Below are positions 1 to 7,362 of a stretch of DNA of 16,613 nt, piece after piece. Each line of letters opens with the position of its first letter. Within the stretch, counting starts at the first letter, position 1. The notes below the pieces were generated by a model. It was not told where the DNA came from. It worked only from the letters and a program-made list of their open reading frames with translations, and ran no database searches. Both the position numbers and the translations under genes were made by a program. This DNA is from JAWLCQ01 sp041687095 (GTDB lineage: Bacteria > Planctomycetota > Phycisphaerae > SM23-33): contig JAWLCQ010000100.1 of the NCBI GenBank assembly GCA_041687095.1, positions 1 through 16,613 of the forward strand, in the 5' to 3' direction.

Positions 1-91
1 GTGGTAAGCCGGCTTCCTCACTACGGGATCACCAACGGGCGCGGACGATGCGCGGTCCCTGCGCGCTGGCCGTAGTCGGGAGCCGTTTGAA

Positions 92-193
92 CCACCGACG
101 CGGGGTCGGTGGGGAAAAGACGAAGAGGCAAGAGAACCATGGGGCCTGTGAGTAGTCAATAGCCGCCTTCCACCGACGCGGGGTCGGTGGGGA
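92..193. repeat. Two identical hairpin repeats, 78 bp apart
   Basis: The same 24-nt sequence occurs at 92-115 and 170-193. Each copy contains an 8-bp perfect stem, CCACCGAC paired with GTCGGTGG, around the 5-nt loop GCGGG. Read on the minus strand the first copy is preceded by a short T run (minus-strand equivalent of the AAAA at 115-118), so it could act in transcription termination, but a dispersed REP-like repeat is equally possible. Only two copies with one 54-nt intervening stretch are visible, so this is not a CRISPR array. Confidence 0.75.
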
Positions 194-248
194 GGTCCGG
201 GCGGCGGGCGTCTCTCCCATGTCCCCGACCGCACTGCGGGGACAGTCT

Positions 249-288
249 CCAATCTCCACTTGGAGCGGCCACCTCAATGGGAGATTGG
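249..288. repeat. Short inverted repeat
   Basis: CCAATCTCC at 249-257 pairs perfectly with GGAGATTGG at 280-288 across a 22-nt loop. It directly precedes the GGATTAC foldback and resembles the intergenic repeat style of the rest of the window. A role is not evident. Confidence 0.5.
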
Positions 289-351
289 AAAAGCGCAATT
301 GGTAACCGCTCACGTCTTTGCATGCGACGACAGCAGCCTGAACAACGGCCG

Positions 352-456
352 GAGAGAAGGGGATTACACAGATTTCTGGATTACACCGAAGAGAGAGAAG
401 AGCGGTGTTCTTCTCCTCAATCTGTGCAATCTCATCTTCTGCGTAATCCCTTTCTT
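352..456. repeat. GGATTACACAGATT-type foldback repeat
   Basis: The left arm (about 352-394) contains GGATTACACAGATT and GGATTACACCGAAG. The right arm (about 417-456) contains its imperfect reverse complement, AATCTGTGCAATC followed by GCGTAATCCC. The two arms could form an interrupted hairpin around the middle of the element. An open frame across it reads like a signal peptide, but this is a by-product of the repeat. Confidence 0.55.
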
Positions 457-571
457 CGGGGCTGTTTCTTCTGCCCAGGCCTTTCCGCTTTCGGCGGACC
501 TTCGGCGGATTTGCGAAGGCATGAACGGTTATGGCAATTGGAAGTGATTCGCGGGCAGAGCCGGCGCAACC

Positions 572-1486
572 CTACACGCGCTCGGAGTCCGCCTCGGGGT
601 CGGGCTCGACGTGGACGATGACCTGCGAGACCTCGGGGACCTTCTCCTGCACGCGGTCGCGGACGGCCGTCGCGATGTCATGGCCGGCGGCGACGCTGAG
701 TTGGGGGTCGACCTGGACGTGGATGTCCATCTCGACGCGGCCGCCGCTCTGGCGGGCGCGGACCGCGTGGTAGCCGCGCACCCCCCGGGTATCGACGACG
801 GCGCGTTCGATGCTCTCGATGACGTCGCGCCCGGGGGCGCGGTCGACGAGTTCGGCGGCGGCGGCGTGCATGATGCCGATGGCGACGATGACAAGGAACG
901 CCCCGAGGACGACGGCGGTGACGGAGTCGAGGAATGCCCAGCGGGGGCCCCCGAACTCGACGGCCGCCAGGCCGATGGCGGCGGCGACGGAGGTGACGGC
1001 GTCGGAGCGGTGGTGCCACGCGTTCGCCCGCAGGGAGACGTTGCCCGTTCGCTGGCCCACGTAGCGGGTGATGCGGAACAGGACCTCCTTCACCGGGACC
1101 GACAGCAGCGCCAGGGCGAAGGGCAGCCCGGCGGCGATGGGCGCGGTGGGCTGCTGCAGGGCGTGGACGGCGTCGTAGATGATCCACCCCGCCGCCGCCA
1201 GCAGGACCAGGCCCACGAACATCGACGTGAGCGTTTCGAGCCTGCGGTGCCCGTAGGGGTGGCAGGCGTCGGGGGGTTTGCGGGCGGCCTGGAGGCCGGC
1301 GAGGACGGCGACGTCGGTGACCAGGTCGGACCCCGAGTGCAGCCCGTCGGCGAGGATGGCACGGGAGTGCAGGAGGCTCCCGGCCAACACCTTCGCCACC
1401 GCCAGGGCCGCATTGGCCCCCAGACCAATCCAGGTCACCCCCTCCGCCGTCACGCGTGCGGGCCACGTTGTGCGCTCAGTGGTCAT
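572..1486 (-). CDS. Cation diffusion facilitator (CDF) family metal transporter
   Basis: Predicted inner-membrane secondary transporter exporting divalent metal ions (Zn, Fe, Co, Mn or similar) in exchange for protons. The 304-residue protein has the CDF fold order: a short cytoplasmic N-terminus, about six transmembrane helices up to roughly residue 210, and a cytoplasmic dimerisation domain at about 215-300. The metal site is visible as HSGSD (H50, D54) in helix 2 and HHRSD (H158, D162) in helix 5, both matching the HxxxD pattern. The family signature HPYGHRRLE lies at 76-84. I chose the ATG at 1486, just before the first helix; the frame stays open upstream to 1621 but the extra residues are Arg-rich and not family-like. 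No clear Shine-Dalgarno sequence is seen. It is the last gene of the leftward run, 68 nt after the small protein. Substrate cannot be decided from sequence. Confidence 0.92.
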   Translation of the reverse strand: MTTERTTWPARVTAEGVTWIGLGANAALAVAKVLAGSLLHSRAILADGLHSGSDLVTDVAVLAGLQAARKPPDACHPYGHRRLETLTSMFVGLVLLAAAGWIIYDAVHALQQPTAPIAAGLPFALALLSVPVKEVLFRITRYVGQRTGNVSLRANAWHHRSDAVTSVAAAIGLAAVEFGGPRWAFLDSVTAVVLGAFLVIVAIGIMHAAAAELVDRAPGRDVIESIERAVVDTRGVRGYHAVRARQSGGRVEMDIHVQVDPQLSVAAGHDIATAVRDRVQEKVPEVSQVIVHVEPDPEADSERV

Positions 1487-1554
1487 GCGGGAGGATTCTA
1501 TCCGTCGGCCGTGCCCCGCGACACCGGGAATTCCGACTTCGGGCCGGGTGCGGA

Positions 1555-1908
1555 TCATGTGTCGGCGTAGGGGGAGGAGGGACGCATGACGTAGCGCGCG
1601 CCGTCCTGGCGGGCGGACCATTTGACCTCGTCGTCATACCCGCCCCGCGACGCCTCCCCCCGCCACTCCGTCTTCACGTGCCCGTGGTGATGGTAGACGT
1701 TGCAGGCGTTGCACTTGACGGTCTCGTCCAGGTGAGCCCCCTCGTACCGTCCCAGCCGCTCCCGTAGCATACGGAGTTGCTGGACGACCTCCGCCACCTC
1801 CGCCCCGGCCGCCTCGGAGGCATCCGCCTCTCCGGTGCGGCGATAGCGCATGCTGCCGAACGTCTGGATGGCATCGTCCAGGGCACGAAGGCACATGTCG
1901 TAGCACAT
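1555..1908 (-). CDS. Small hypothetical protein with Cys/His cluster
   Basis: I do not recognise this 117-residue protein. The N-terminal half (about 5-55) is predicted helical, with a stretch rich in Ala, Glu, Leu and Arg. The middle contains KCNACNVYHHHGH (C66, C69, H73-H75, H77), a CxxC followed closely by four histidines, which could bind a metal such as zinc. This is an inference from spacing only. The ATG at 1908 was chosen because GGGAG lies seven bases upstream on the minus strand; ATG 1926 or TTG 1932 would add six or eight residues but lack such a site. It lies between the radical SAM gene (83 nt upstream) and the CDF transporter, so a metal-related role is possible but unproven. 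Confidence 0.6.
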   Translation of the reverse strand: MCYDMCLRALDDAIQTFGSMRYRRTGEADASEAAGAEVAEVVQQLRMLRERLGRYEGAHLDETVKCNACNVYHHHGHVKTEWRGEASRGGYDDEVKWSARQDGARYVMRPSSPYADT

Positions 1909-1991
1909 GGCAAATCTCCCGTTCATCTGCAAGGCCAGGGAAAGGGGACGGGCTGCACCGTCGTCCGGCGGGGCTGCCCTCGAAACCGGGT

Positions 1992-3314
1992 TTATGTCTG
2001 CTTTCCGCGCAGCCGCCGCATGATGGCCATGTACTGCCGTTTACGGGCAGCGAAGGCGGCGTCGTGGTACAGGTCGCCGAACAGGTCGTACAGGCCCCGG
2101 CGGAGCTGCTCGCGCGTCATGCCGCGCGGCTCGTAGGTCACGTCGAACAGCGTGCAGCGGTCCCAGAACGGAGGCGGATCCAGGCGGCCCTCGCGTTGCA
2201 GGCGGGCGTACAGCGGCGTGCCCGGAAAGGGCGTCAGGACCGTCACCTGGATCTCCAGCGGCTCGGCGGCGGCGACGAAACGGCGGATGTCGTCGAAGAC
2301 TTCGGGGGTGTCCCCGTCGAGTCCGACGATGAAGCACGTGTTCACCGTCACGCCCGTGTCCTGGATGCGGCGGACGGCGTCGACGTACCGATCCGCCTGC
2401 CGCGCCTTCCATCCCGTGGACTCCACCCGCTCCAGCCGTTCGCACGACAGGCTCTCCAAGCCGATAAGCAACTGGTAGCACCCGCTCGCCCGCAGGTCGC
2501 GCAGCAACTCGGGCTGATCGGCGACGGAGAGGTCGGTCTCGGCGAACCAGCGGAGGCCCAGCGGGCCGATCCGCTCGATGAACTCGCGCGACCAGCGGGG
2601 ATCGACGAAGAGGTTGTCGTCGGCGAACTCGATAAAGGGCCTCTCCCAGATCTCGCACACCGCATCGAGTTCGCGGTGGACCTGATCCACGGTCTTCTGG
2701 CGGTAGCCCGGCCCGTACAGCCGCGAGCCCGCGCAGAACTCGCAGCAGTGCGGGCACCCGCGCGAGGTCTGCACGGGGATGCGGTTGTAGTTCTCCGGAT
2801 CCAGGAGGTCGAATCGCGGAACGGGCGCGGTCCGCAGGTCGTACGGCTCGCCTCCCTGGCATCCGTAGGTCCGCTGGAGCGTCCCGCGGGCGAGGTCGGT
2901 CATCACGCGGGGCCAGTGGGGTTCCGCTTCCCCGAGGACGACGGCGTCGGCGTGCTGGAGGGCCTCCGCGGGAAGGGCCGTCACGTGCGGCCCGCCCAGG
3001 ATCACCCGCGTGCCCTGGCGGCGGAGGTGGTCGGCGAGGGCGTAGGCCTCGTGGATCTGAGCGGAGTAGGAGGAGATGGCGGCGACGTCGTAGGGGGGGA
3101 GGCGGCGGAGGTTGAGATCGTCGATGTGGGGGATCTCGGCGTAGTCGAGTTCGACGCCGGGGGGCGTGAGGGCGGCGAGGGTGAGGAGCGAGAGGCTCGG
3201 CAGGGAGGCGATGACGTGCCCGCGGGCGAGGAAGCCCGGCAGGGTCACACCCAGCCACGCCAGTTCCGGGTCGATCACCCGCACCCCGCTCATCGCCAGC
3301 AGCCCCAGGTGCAC
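1992..3314 (-). CDS. B12-binding-type radical SAM protein
   Basis: A 440-residue radical S-adenosylmethionine enzyme. The N-terminal 150 residues resemble the Rossmann-like cobalamin-binding domain of class B radical SAM proteins, including an ILGGPH segment and an ADAVVLGEAE segment typical of that module. The catalytic iron-sulphur motif CxxxCxxC is at C187, C191 and C194 in SRGCPHCCEFCAGS. Later hallmarks are FADDNLFVDP, the LLIGLES strand and FIVGLDGDT. No cobalamin-ligand DxHxxG motif is obvious, so B12 binding is uncertain. The start is a GTG at 3314, preceded by GGGAGG at good spacing and only three bases after the stop of the upstream membrane gene, suggesting translational coupling. 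Members of this broad family carry out methylations and other radical chemistry on lipids, cofactors and natural products. The substrate here is unknown. Confidence 0.88.
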   Translation of the reverse strand: MHLGLLAMSGVRVIDPELAWLGVTLPGFLARGHVIASLPSLSLLTLAALTPPGVELDYAEIPHIDDLNLRRLPPYDVAAISSYSAQIHEAYALADHLRRQGTRVILGGPHVTALPAEALQHADAVVLGEAEPHWPRVMTDLARGTLQRTYGCQGGEPYDLRTAPVPRFDLLDPENYNRIPVQTSRGCPHCCEFCAGSRLYGPGYRQKTVDQVHRELDAVCEIWERPFIEFADDNLFVDPRWSREFIERIGPLGLRWFAETDLSVADQPELLRDLRASGCYQLLIGLESLSCERLERVESTGWKARQADRYVDAVRRIQDTGVTVNTCFIVGLDGDTPEVFDDIRRFVAAAEPLEIQVTVLTPFPGTPLYARLQREGRLDPPPFWDRCTLFDVTYEPRGMTREQLRRGLYDLFGDLYHDAAFAARKRQYMAIMRRLRGKQT

Positions 3315-3317
3315 GGT

Positions 3318-3725
3318 TCACCCTCCCCGCGACAGCAGAAGGATCCAGCCCCACACCTGGATCGCCACGCCGAGCGTGACGCAGGAGGCGGGAATTGGAA
3401 ACAGGTACTTGCACGGTTCCCGCCACGCGGAGAGCAGGCACACAAGGGGCATGAGAAGAGCCCCGGCGATCATGGCCAGGCCCCCGACGGGGAGAGCCCA
3501 CGGCGGAAGGAGGCCCAGTCGCGGACCGCACACGCCGTACAGCACATTGATGATCCCCAAGGCGAAGGCCGCCACGTGACCGAGGCGCATCGCCTGCCGA
3601 CGGAAGCTGCCGTATCCGCCCGCCCAGTGGCGGTCGGCGGCCCAGAGCCCGAAGGTCATCCCCAGCAGGGCCCCCAATCCCATCCCGCACCAGCCGACGG
3701 CAATGTTCCACGATGCGACGTTCAT
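3318..3725 (-). CDS. Small four-helix membrane protein
   Basis: A 135-residue hydrophobic protein of unknown family. Four membrane segments can be seen: about residues 8-28, 48-68, 77-97 and 110-130. Short loops carry Arg/His between the first two helices. The ATG at 3725 is preceded by a purine-rich GAAAGGCGGGAG stretch on the minus strand, and no better start exists. It heads the leftward run and ends three bases before the GTG of the radical SAM gene, so the two are probably co-translated and may act together, for example on a membrane lipid or a haem-like or quinone-like substrate. That pairing is an inference. I cannot assign a function. Confidence 0.75.
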   Translation of the reverse strand: MNVASWNIAVGWCGMGLGALLGMTFGLWAADRHWAGGYGSFRRQAMRLGHVAAFALGIINVLYGVCGPRLGLLPPWALPVGGLAMIAGALLMPLVCLLSAWREPCKYLFPIPASCVTLGVAIQVWGWILLLSRGG

Positions 3726-3896
3726 GCTCCCGCCTTTCCCGTTCGTCTGGTCGGAGTCTACCGCGCTGTCCGCCCCGTGGGAAGGGGACGCGGGGCGCTG
3801 CGTACCCAGATCGATTTCCAGTCGCCAAAGTCCAATGGAGCTGACGCCCTGACGAGGTCCCGTTGCCCCGCGGATCCTGCGGTGCGTGCGGGACGA

Positions 3897-3966
3897 CGGA
3901 CGCCAAATGGCAAGCCACGGTCAGATCCTGTTCGCGGTCTTCCCCGGGCTTGCCATTTGGCGTCCG
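3897..3966. repeat. Long perfect inverted repeat (20-bp arms)
   Basis: CGGACGCCAAATGGCAAGCC at 3897-3916 is perfectly complementary to 3947-3966, around a 30-nt loop. Complementarity continues imperfectly outward. A single arm with one base change occurs again at 16270-16289, so this is a dispersed repeat that here sits as a head-to-head pair. It may be a small mobile foldback or a REP-like element; it could also fold into a stable hairpin upstream of hicBA. Confidence 0.8.
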
Positions 3967-4019
3967 TCCGTCCCCCGCGAACCCGCAGCAGATGCGCGGA
4001 ACATGATGCGCGCGGAACG

Positions 4020-4049
4020 TTGTCTCCATCACCGCCTGGTGGTTAGACT
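4020..4049 (+). promoter_or_regulatory. Possible promoter of hicBA
   Basis: TTGTCT at 4020-4025 and TAGACT at 4044-4049 are separated by 18 bases and each matches four of six bases of the bacterial housekeeping consensus. The expected transcript start would fall about 30 bases before the hicB start. The match is weak and only by eye. Confidence 0.25.
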
Positions 4050-4086
4050 GATCCGTAGGATTTACCGCTGAGCGTGGAGGTGCACT

Positions 4087-4287
4087 TTGAAGCAACTGCA
4101 GCAGAACATGACGATGATCTACTGGAAGGGCGAGACGCACTGGGTAGGCAAACTGCTGGAGCACCCCGAGATCATGACCCAGGGCGAAACGCTGGGGGAA
4201 CTCGAGGAGAACCTCCGAGACGCCTACCGCATGATGGTCCTTGAGGATGTGCCCGAAGACCACCACACGAAGGCCATCGCGATATGA
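4087..4287 (+). CDS. hicB: HicB-like antitoxin
   Basis: A 66-residue HicB-type antitoxin, expected to bind and neutralise the HicA RNase encoded next. The core pattern is visible: a first strand (MTMIYWKG), a second strand with WVGKLLEHPEIMTQGETL, and the helix ELEENLRDAYRMM, which match the HicB partial RNase H-like fold (pattern pelpgvvtqGeT-leEalenl). There is no C-terminal DNA-binding domain, so autoregulation through this protein alone is doubtful. I chose the TTG at 4087 because GGAGG sits six bases upstream; ATG at 4108 is the alternative and would remove seven residues. Its TGA overlaps the ATG of the expected hicA start (ATGA at 4284-4287), the usual arrangement of a coupled pair, although order antitoxin-toxin is the less common order. 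Confidence 0.82.
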   Translation: MKQLQQNMTMIYWKGETHWVGKLLEHPEIMTQGETLGELEENLRDAYRMMVLEDVPEDHHTKAIAI

Positions 4288-4465
4288 AGCGAAAGAGTTC
4301 GTCCACCGCCTCTCCCGGGACGGTTGCGTGCTCCTTCGCTCCGGGGGCAGACATGACATCTACCTCCATCCCAAGACGGGGCGGAAGCAACCGGTTCCCC
4401 GGCACGTGGAGATCGACGACGCCCTTGCACGACACATCCGCAAGTTCCTGGGCCTGGAACCGTAG
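4247..4465 (+). CDS. hicA: HicA mRNA interferase toxin, apparent frameshift near the start
   Basis: HicA toxins are small dsRBD-fold RNases that cut mRNAs. The family body is plain from KEFVHRLSRDGC onward: GCVLLRSGGRHDIYLHP with the catalytic His of GGRH, then TGRKQPVPRHVEIDDALARHI and FLGLEP. The expected family start (M-K-R-K-E-F) would be the ATG at 4284, overlapping the hicB stop as ATGA. That ATG is in a different frame and reads MKRKSSST. One base is missing in GAAGCGAAAGAG relative to what would give MKRKEF. In the toxin frame the only starts are TTG 4241 and ATG 4247, deep inside hicB and without a good ribosome site. The entry gives the open frame from 4247. It could be an inactivated toxin, a sequencing error, or an unusual translation start. 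Confidence 0.7.
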   Translation: MCPKTTTRRPSRYEAKEFVHRLSRDGCVLLRSGGRHDIYLHPKTGRKQPVPRHVEIDDALARHIRKFLGLEP

Positions 4466-4487
4466 CAAAGATTTCTTCCGAATCCAC

Positions 4488-4520
4488 TTGCCTTTTCGCC
4501 AAAGCGCGCAATACTACAAT
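4488..4520 (+). promoter_or_regulatory. AT-rich island, possible pspA-1 promoter
   Basis: Positions about 4466-4530 are clearly richer in A/T than their surroundings. TTGCCT at 4488-4493 is followed after 16 bases by AATACT (4510-4515) and overlapping TACAAT (4515-4520). TACAAT alone is a good -10 match but its spacing to TTGCCT is 21. No sigma-54 type TGGCAC-N5-TTGC site was found, although enterobacterial psp operons use one. Weak, by-eye call. Confidence 0.25.
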
Positions 4521-4620
4521 TAGATACGCATGCTTCTGATGCGCTCCGGTCCGCTCGTGGGGGCGGAACTGCCGGGGCGCTTCGGGCGATGAGAAGGGCC
4601 GCGACGGTCGAAGTTTCTCC

Positions 4621-4659
4621 CGCTGATAGCTGATAGCTAACGGCGGATGGCTGAGAGCT
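4621..4659. repeat. GCTGATAGCTGATAGC-type short repeat
   Basis: A run of heptamer-like units (CTGATAG, twice, then degenerate GGATGGCTGAGAGC) lies 70 bp before pspA-1. The same motif family, in both orientations, occurs at 5676-5778. It is an intergenic repeat and not coding. About 30 bases downstream a C/G hairpin (4690-4709) directly precedes the ribosome site of pspA-1. Confidence 0.6.
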
Positions 4660-4731
4660 TCCTCCCTCCCGCCCTTCGTCGCCGGTGATCTCCGCCCCAG
4701 GGCGGGGAGCCTAGCAGAGAGGAGCACTGTC

Positions 4732-5460
4732 ATGGGGCTGTTTGCACGTCTACACCGCATCACTGTGGGCCGCGTCGAGGCCTTCCTTGCGCGCGCCGAG
4801 GACCCCGAGATCATCTTCCCCCAACTCGTCCGCGAGATGGAGGACCAGTTGCGCCTCGCGACCGACGCCGAGGCCAAGGCCGCCGCGGCCGTCAAGGCCG
4901 CCCAGCGCGACCTCCGCACCGCCGCCGAGAGCGGGCAGCGCATGCACCGCGGGGCCGCCCTCGCCCTCCAGCAGGGCGACGAGGCCACCGCCCGCAAGGC
5001 CCTCGCCGCCCAAATCGACGCCGAACGCTCCGCCGCCCAGGCCCACGACGCCGTCGGCGGCGCCGAGGCCACCCGACTCCAGGCGGAAGGGGCGCGGCAG
5101 CAGATCCAGCGCCAACTGGAGGAGCTGCGCTCCAAGCGCAACGAGATCCTCACCCGCTCCCGCGTCGCCCAGACCCGCCAGAAGATCCAGCGGACCGTCG
5201 GGGGCTCGGCCGGGACGACCGACACCATCCTCGACGCCGTCGCCCGCCTGGAGGCCGGGGTCGAGGAGGTCGAGGCCGAACTGGAGATCCAGTCCCGCCT
5301 CACGGGCGGACCGGCGACGGGCCCGTCGCTGGAGGCCAGGCTCTCGGAACTCGAGGGCCAGGCCCAGATCGAATCCCGCCTCGCCGAGTTGCGGCGGAGC
5401 GTGGAAGGCGAGGGCGACAGCGCGCCCGCGGTGGCGGAAGCGGCATCCGAAACCCAGTGA
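4732..5460 (+). CDS. PspA/IM30 family protein (PspA-1)
   Basis: A 242-residue PspA/IM30-family protein, a bacterial member of the ESCRT-III superfamily that binds and scaffolds the inner membrane under stress. The N-terminus (MGLFARLHRITVGRVEAFLA) can form the amphipathic membrane-binding helix, followed by the family-like AEDPE (residues 23-27) and PQLVREMEDQL. From about 30 to 160 it is one long coiled-coil hairpin rich in Ala, Glu, Arg and Gln, with a break near the GDEATARKAL segment (about 82-92). A shorter helix (about 165-235) follows. The ATG at 4732 has AGGAG at good spacing. Its last residues are acidic and Ala-rich. It is closely similar to the last gene of the block (15571-16248), notably in RIT-GRVEAFLA, DAEAKA-AVKAAQR, ALAAQ-DAER and ILDAVAR, so the two are paralogues. 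Confidence 0.87.
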   Translation: MGLFARLHRITVGRVEAFLARAEDPEIIFPQLVREMEDQLRLATDAEAKAAAAVKAAQRDLRTAAESGQRMHRGAALALQQGDEATARKALAAQIDAERSAAQAHDAVGGAEATRLQAEGARQQIQRQLEELRSKRNEILTRSRVAQTRQKIQRTVGGSAGTTDTILDAVARLEAGVEEVEAELEIQSRLTGGPATGPSLEARLSELEGQAQIESRLAELRRSVEGEGDSAPAVAEAASETQ

Positions 5461-5488
5461 TCTTCCTGCGTCCCGCGCGTCCACAACG

Positions 5489-5509
5489 CCCCCGGACTGC
5501 GTCCGGGGG
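5489..5509. terminator. Hairpin after pspA-1 (possible terminator)
   Basis: CCCCCGGAC at 5489-5497 pairs perfectly with GTCCGGGGG at 5501-5509 around a TGC loop, 28 bases after the stop of pspA-1. No T run follows, so intrinsic termination is uncertain. The same hairpin family recurs at 5571-5593 in reverse orientation and at 15424-15444, each flanked by CAACGCC, so it may be a dispersed repeat that could also act as a terminator. Confidence 0.4.
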
Positions 5510-5570
5510 GTGTCGTGGCCAGCCACGGTCCTGGGAATAGGGGGACCGGGCGCTTCGGTGACGGAGCGCA

Positions 5571-5600
5571 CCCCCCTGATGCAGTCCGGGGGGCGTTGGG
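5571..5600 (-). repeat. Inverted copy of the C/G hairpin repeat
   Basis: Read on the minus strand, 5600-5566 gives CCAACGCCCCCCGGACTGCA followed by a G run, closely matching the copy at 5483-5513 on the plus strand. The stem is less perfect here (six C paired with six G, then one mismatch). Two copies in opposite orientation bracket about 60 bases of unremarkable sequence. Confidence 0.65.
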
Positions 5601-5675
5601 CGCCGGGGCGCGTTACAACCCGTGCGGAAACAACATGAACGGTCCAGCAGCCACGAGAGCAGAGTTGAAGCCTTT

Positions 5676-5778
5676 GGCTATCAGCTATCAGCTGTCAGCT
5701 AACAGCTTTCAGCAGACTTGTCTGGATTCTCCTCGCTCCTCGCTGATCGCTGATCGCTGATCGCTGAAAGCCGATAGC
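5676..5778. repeat. CTATCAGC/GCTGATCG foldback repeat
   Basis: The left arm (5676-5713) is built of repeated ATCAGCT-like units and ends with CTTTCAGC. The right arm (5741-5778) is its imperfect complement, three GCTGATC units followed by GCTGAAAGCCGATAGC. Together they can fold back on each other over a 27-nt loop. The related run at 4621-4659 belongs to the same family. It lies in the gap before pspA-2. Confidence 0.7.
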
Positions 5779-5890
5779 TTGTCGGATCGCTGTTCAGGTT
5801 GTTCCTGCGGAGCGCCTGACCCGGATCTGTCCGGGGACGCCGAAACGTCTCCTGGTGGGTCTGGAGTCGGAGACATTTGAGACTGCTGAC

Positions 5891-5919
5891 TTGATTCTGA
5901 ACCATCCGTCCCGTATGGG
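5891..5919 (+). promoter_or_regulatory. Possible promoter upstream of pspA-2
   Basis: TTGATT at 5891-5896 and TATGGG at 5914-5919 are separated by 17 bases, in a locally A/T-richer stretch, about 80 bases before the pspA-2 start. The -35 is good (TTGA) but the -10 is poor. Only a by-eye call. Confidence 0.25.
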
Positions 5920-5996
5920 AATATCGTACGGCGGCGGCCAGGCACCGGCTGAAGGGCCCCCCGTGGGCGAGGCGGCCGGTGGGAAAGGGCGGAAGC

Positions 5997-6668
5997 ATGT
6001 CCATCTTTGAACGCATTCAACGCATCGCCAAGGCCAACGTGAACTGGCTGCTCGACCGGGTCGAGCCGCCCGAGCAGGAACTCGAGTCCCGCATCCGTGA
6101 GCTGGAACAGGCCCTTCGGGAGGGCCGCGAGTGCGCCGCCACCTACGGGGCCACCTTCCGCCGCATGGAACGCGAGCAGGAGCAGCTCCGCCTGCAGCAG
6201 GCCCAGTGGCAGCAGCGGGCGCAGCAGGCGGTGGCGGGCGGGGACGACGACACCGCCCGCCGCGCCCTGGGCGAGAAGGTCCGCCTGGGCGAGCGCGTGG
6301 CCAACCTCACCCCCGGGATCGAGCAGGGCCGCCGAACGTACGACCAACTCCGCGACAACCTCGCCAAGCTCCAGGACCAGCTCCGCGGGGCGAAGCTCAA
6401 GCTCGAGGAACTCCGCTCCCGCCGCCGCACCGCCGAAGCCCAGAAGGCCTTCGGGCAGCACCTCGACGGGGCGCTGGGCGCCGCGGACGGGGCCGCCTTC
6501 GAACGCCTCGAGGACACCGTCCTTCAGACCGAGGCCGAGGTCGAAGTCGCCGACGAGATCCGCGGAACCGCCCTGCTGGACGCGGACCTGGAGCAACGCT
6601 CGCGCGACCTGCAGGTCGACGCCGAACTCCGCGCCCTCAAGGCCGAGTTCGACGGGGACGAACGCTGA
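5997..6668 (+). CDS. PspA/IM30 family protein, divergent (PspA-2)
   Basis: A 223-residue coiled-coil protein with the PspA/IM30 start pattern: an amphipathic helix MSIFERIQRIAKANVNWLLD, then RVEPPEQELESRIRELEQAL, which matches the family's N-terminal helix and DxxEDPE region. The body is one long heptad-type helix pair (about 25-150) with a GDDDTARRAL segment near residue 80 equivalent to GDEATARKAL of PspA-1. A tail helix (about 160-220) follows. It is clearly less similar to the other two copies than they are to each other and resembles the PspA-like proteins found next to YqiJ/YqiK genes. The ATG at 5997 has a GGGCGGAAGC purine run upstream; GTG 5979 would add six atypical residues. It is followed after 13 bases by the YqiJ-like gene, so the three genes from here are probably one operon. 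Confidence 0.85.
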   Translation: MSIFERIQRIAKANVNWLLDRVEPPEQELESRIRELEQALREGRECAATYGATFRRMEREQEQLRLQQAQWQQRAQQAVAGGDDDTARRALGEKVRLGERVANLTPGIEQGRRTYDQLRDNLAKLQDQLRGAKLKLEELRSRRRTAEAQKAFGQHLDGALGAADGAAFERLEDTVLQTEAEVEVADEIRGTALLDADLEQRSRDLQVDAELRALKAEFDGDER

Positions 6669-6681
6669 AAGGACTCGTGCC

Positions 6682-7362
6682 ATGTGGGACGTCATCACCG
6701 CCGCTTTCCTGCCCGTGAACCTGGTGTTCACCGTGCTGCTGCTCGCGATGGTGCTGTATTGGCTCGCGGTCATCCTCGGGGCGCTGGACACGGAGTTCCT
6801 CAACGTGGACCTCCATGGCGGGGCGGACGCGGGGGCTGACCTCGACGTCCACGCCGACGTCGACCTGGACGGGGACGCCGACGCGGGCTTCGCCCACACG
6901 TGGATGGGGCACATGCTGGCGTTCTTCTACGTCGGGGAAATCCCCGTCATGATCCTCGTCAGCATCCTCATCCTGAGCATGTGGACGATCTCCGTGATCG
7001 CCAACCACTACCTCAACCCGACGGGCTCGCTGCTGCTCTGGACGCCGATCGTCGCGGCCAACCTGCTGGCGAGCCTGCTGGTGCTCAAGGTGGTGGGGCG
7101 CCCCTTCCAGCGGGTCTTCGCGGCGCTGAACACCGACGCCAACGCCCCCCGCCCCGTCATCGGGCGGATCGGGATCGTGCTCACCACGCAGGTGTCCGAA
7201 CGGATCGGACAGGTGGAGGTGCCCGAGCGGGGCGCCCCGCTGCTGCTCAACGCAATCACCGAGGATGGCCGCGTCCTGCGTAAGGGGGATGAGGCCGTAG
7301 TGGTCCGCAGGGACAACGAGCGGGGCGTGTACATCGTCGCCCCCGTAGAACTGGAGACATGA
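6682..7362 (+). CDS. YqiJ-like membrane protein with OB-fold tail
   Basis: A 226-residue protein of the YqiJ/OB-fold family, found next to flotillins and thought to help organise membrane microdomains. Predicted membrane helices: about 11-33, 78-105 and 112-135. The loop after the first helix (43-72) is packed with Asp and His (D43, H45, D49, D53, D55, H57, D59, D61, D63, D65, D67, H72), a periplasmic or extracytoplasmic candidate for metal or calcium binding. The C-terminal part (about 150-226) has alternating strands ending in VVVRRDNERGVYIVAP, consistent with an OB fold like NfeD. AAAGGA precedes the ATG at good spacing. Its TGA overlaps the ATG of the flotillin gene (ATGA at 7359-7362), implying coupled translation and matching amounts. 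The side of the membrane is inferred. Confidence 0.85.
   Translation: MWDVITAAFLPVNLVFTVLLLAMVLYWLAVILGALDTEFLNVDLHGGADAGADLDVHADVDLDGDADAGFAHTWMGHMLAFFYVGEIPVMILVSILILSMWTISVIANHYLNPTGSLLLWTPIVAANLLASLLVLKVVGRPFQRVFAALNTDANAPRPVIGRIGIVLTTQVSERIGQVEVPERGAPLLLNAITEDGRVLRKGDEAVVVRRDNERGVYIVAPVELET

Larger units (their letters stand above)
1..571. other. Gene-free region with several hairpin repeats
   Basis: I see no convincing gene in this stretch. The open frames here have no family resemblance and change reading through repeat units. What it holds is a pair of identical hairpins (92-193), a small inverted repeat (249-288) and a foldback built on a GGATTAC-type motif (352-456), each listed separately. 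The stop codon of the leftward metal transporter lies at 572-574, so this is the 3' side of that gene; a converging gene, if any, lies outside the window. Confidence 0.7.
3726..4086. other. Divergent intergenic region
   Basis: No gene is visible. The region separates the leftward run from the rightward hicBA module and must contain the control signals of both. It holds a long perfect inverted repeat (3897-3966), and a weak promoter candidate for hicBA (4020-4049). A promoter for the leftward run was not recognised by eye. Confidence 0.6.
5461..5996. other. Intergenic region between pspA-1 and pspA-2, repeat-rich
   Basis: No gene seen. It contains two copies of one hairpin in opposite orientation (5483-5509 and 5571-5600), a CAGCTATCAGC-type foldback (5676-5778), and a possible promoter at 5891-5919. 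The first hairpin lies 28 bases after the pspA-1 stop and could end its transcript. Confidence 0.65.
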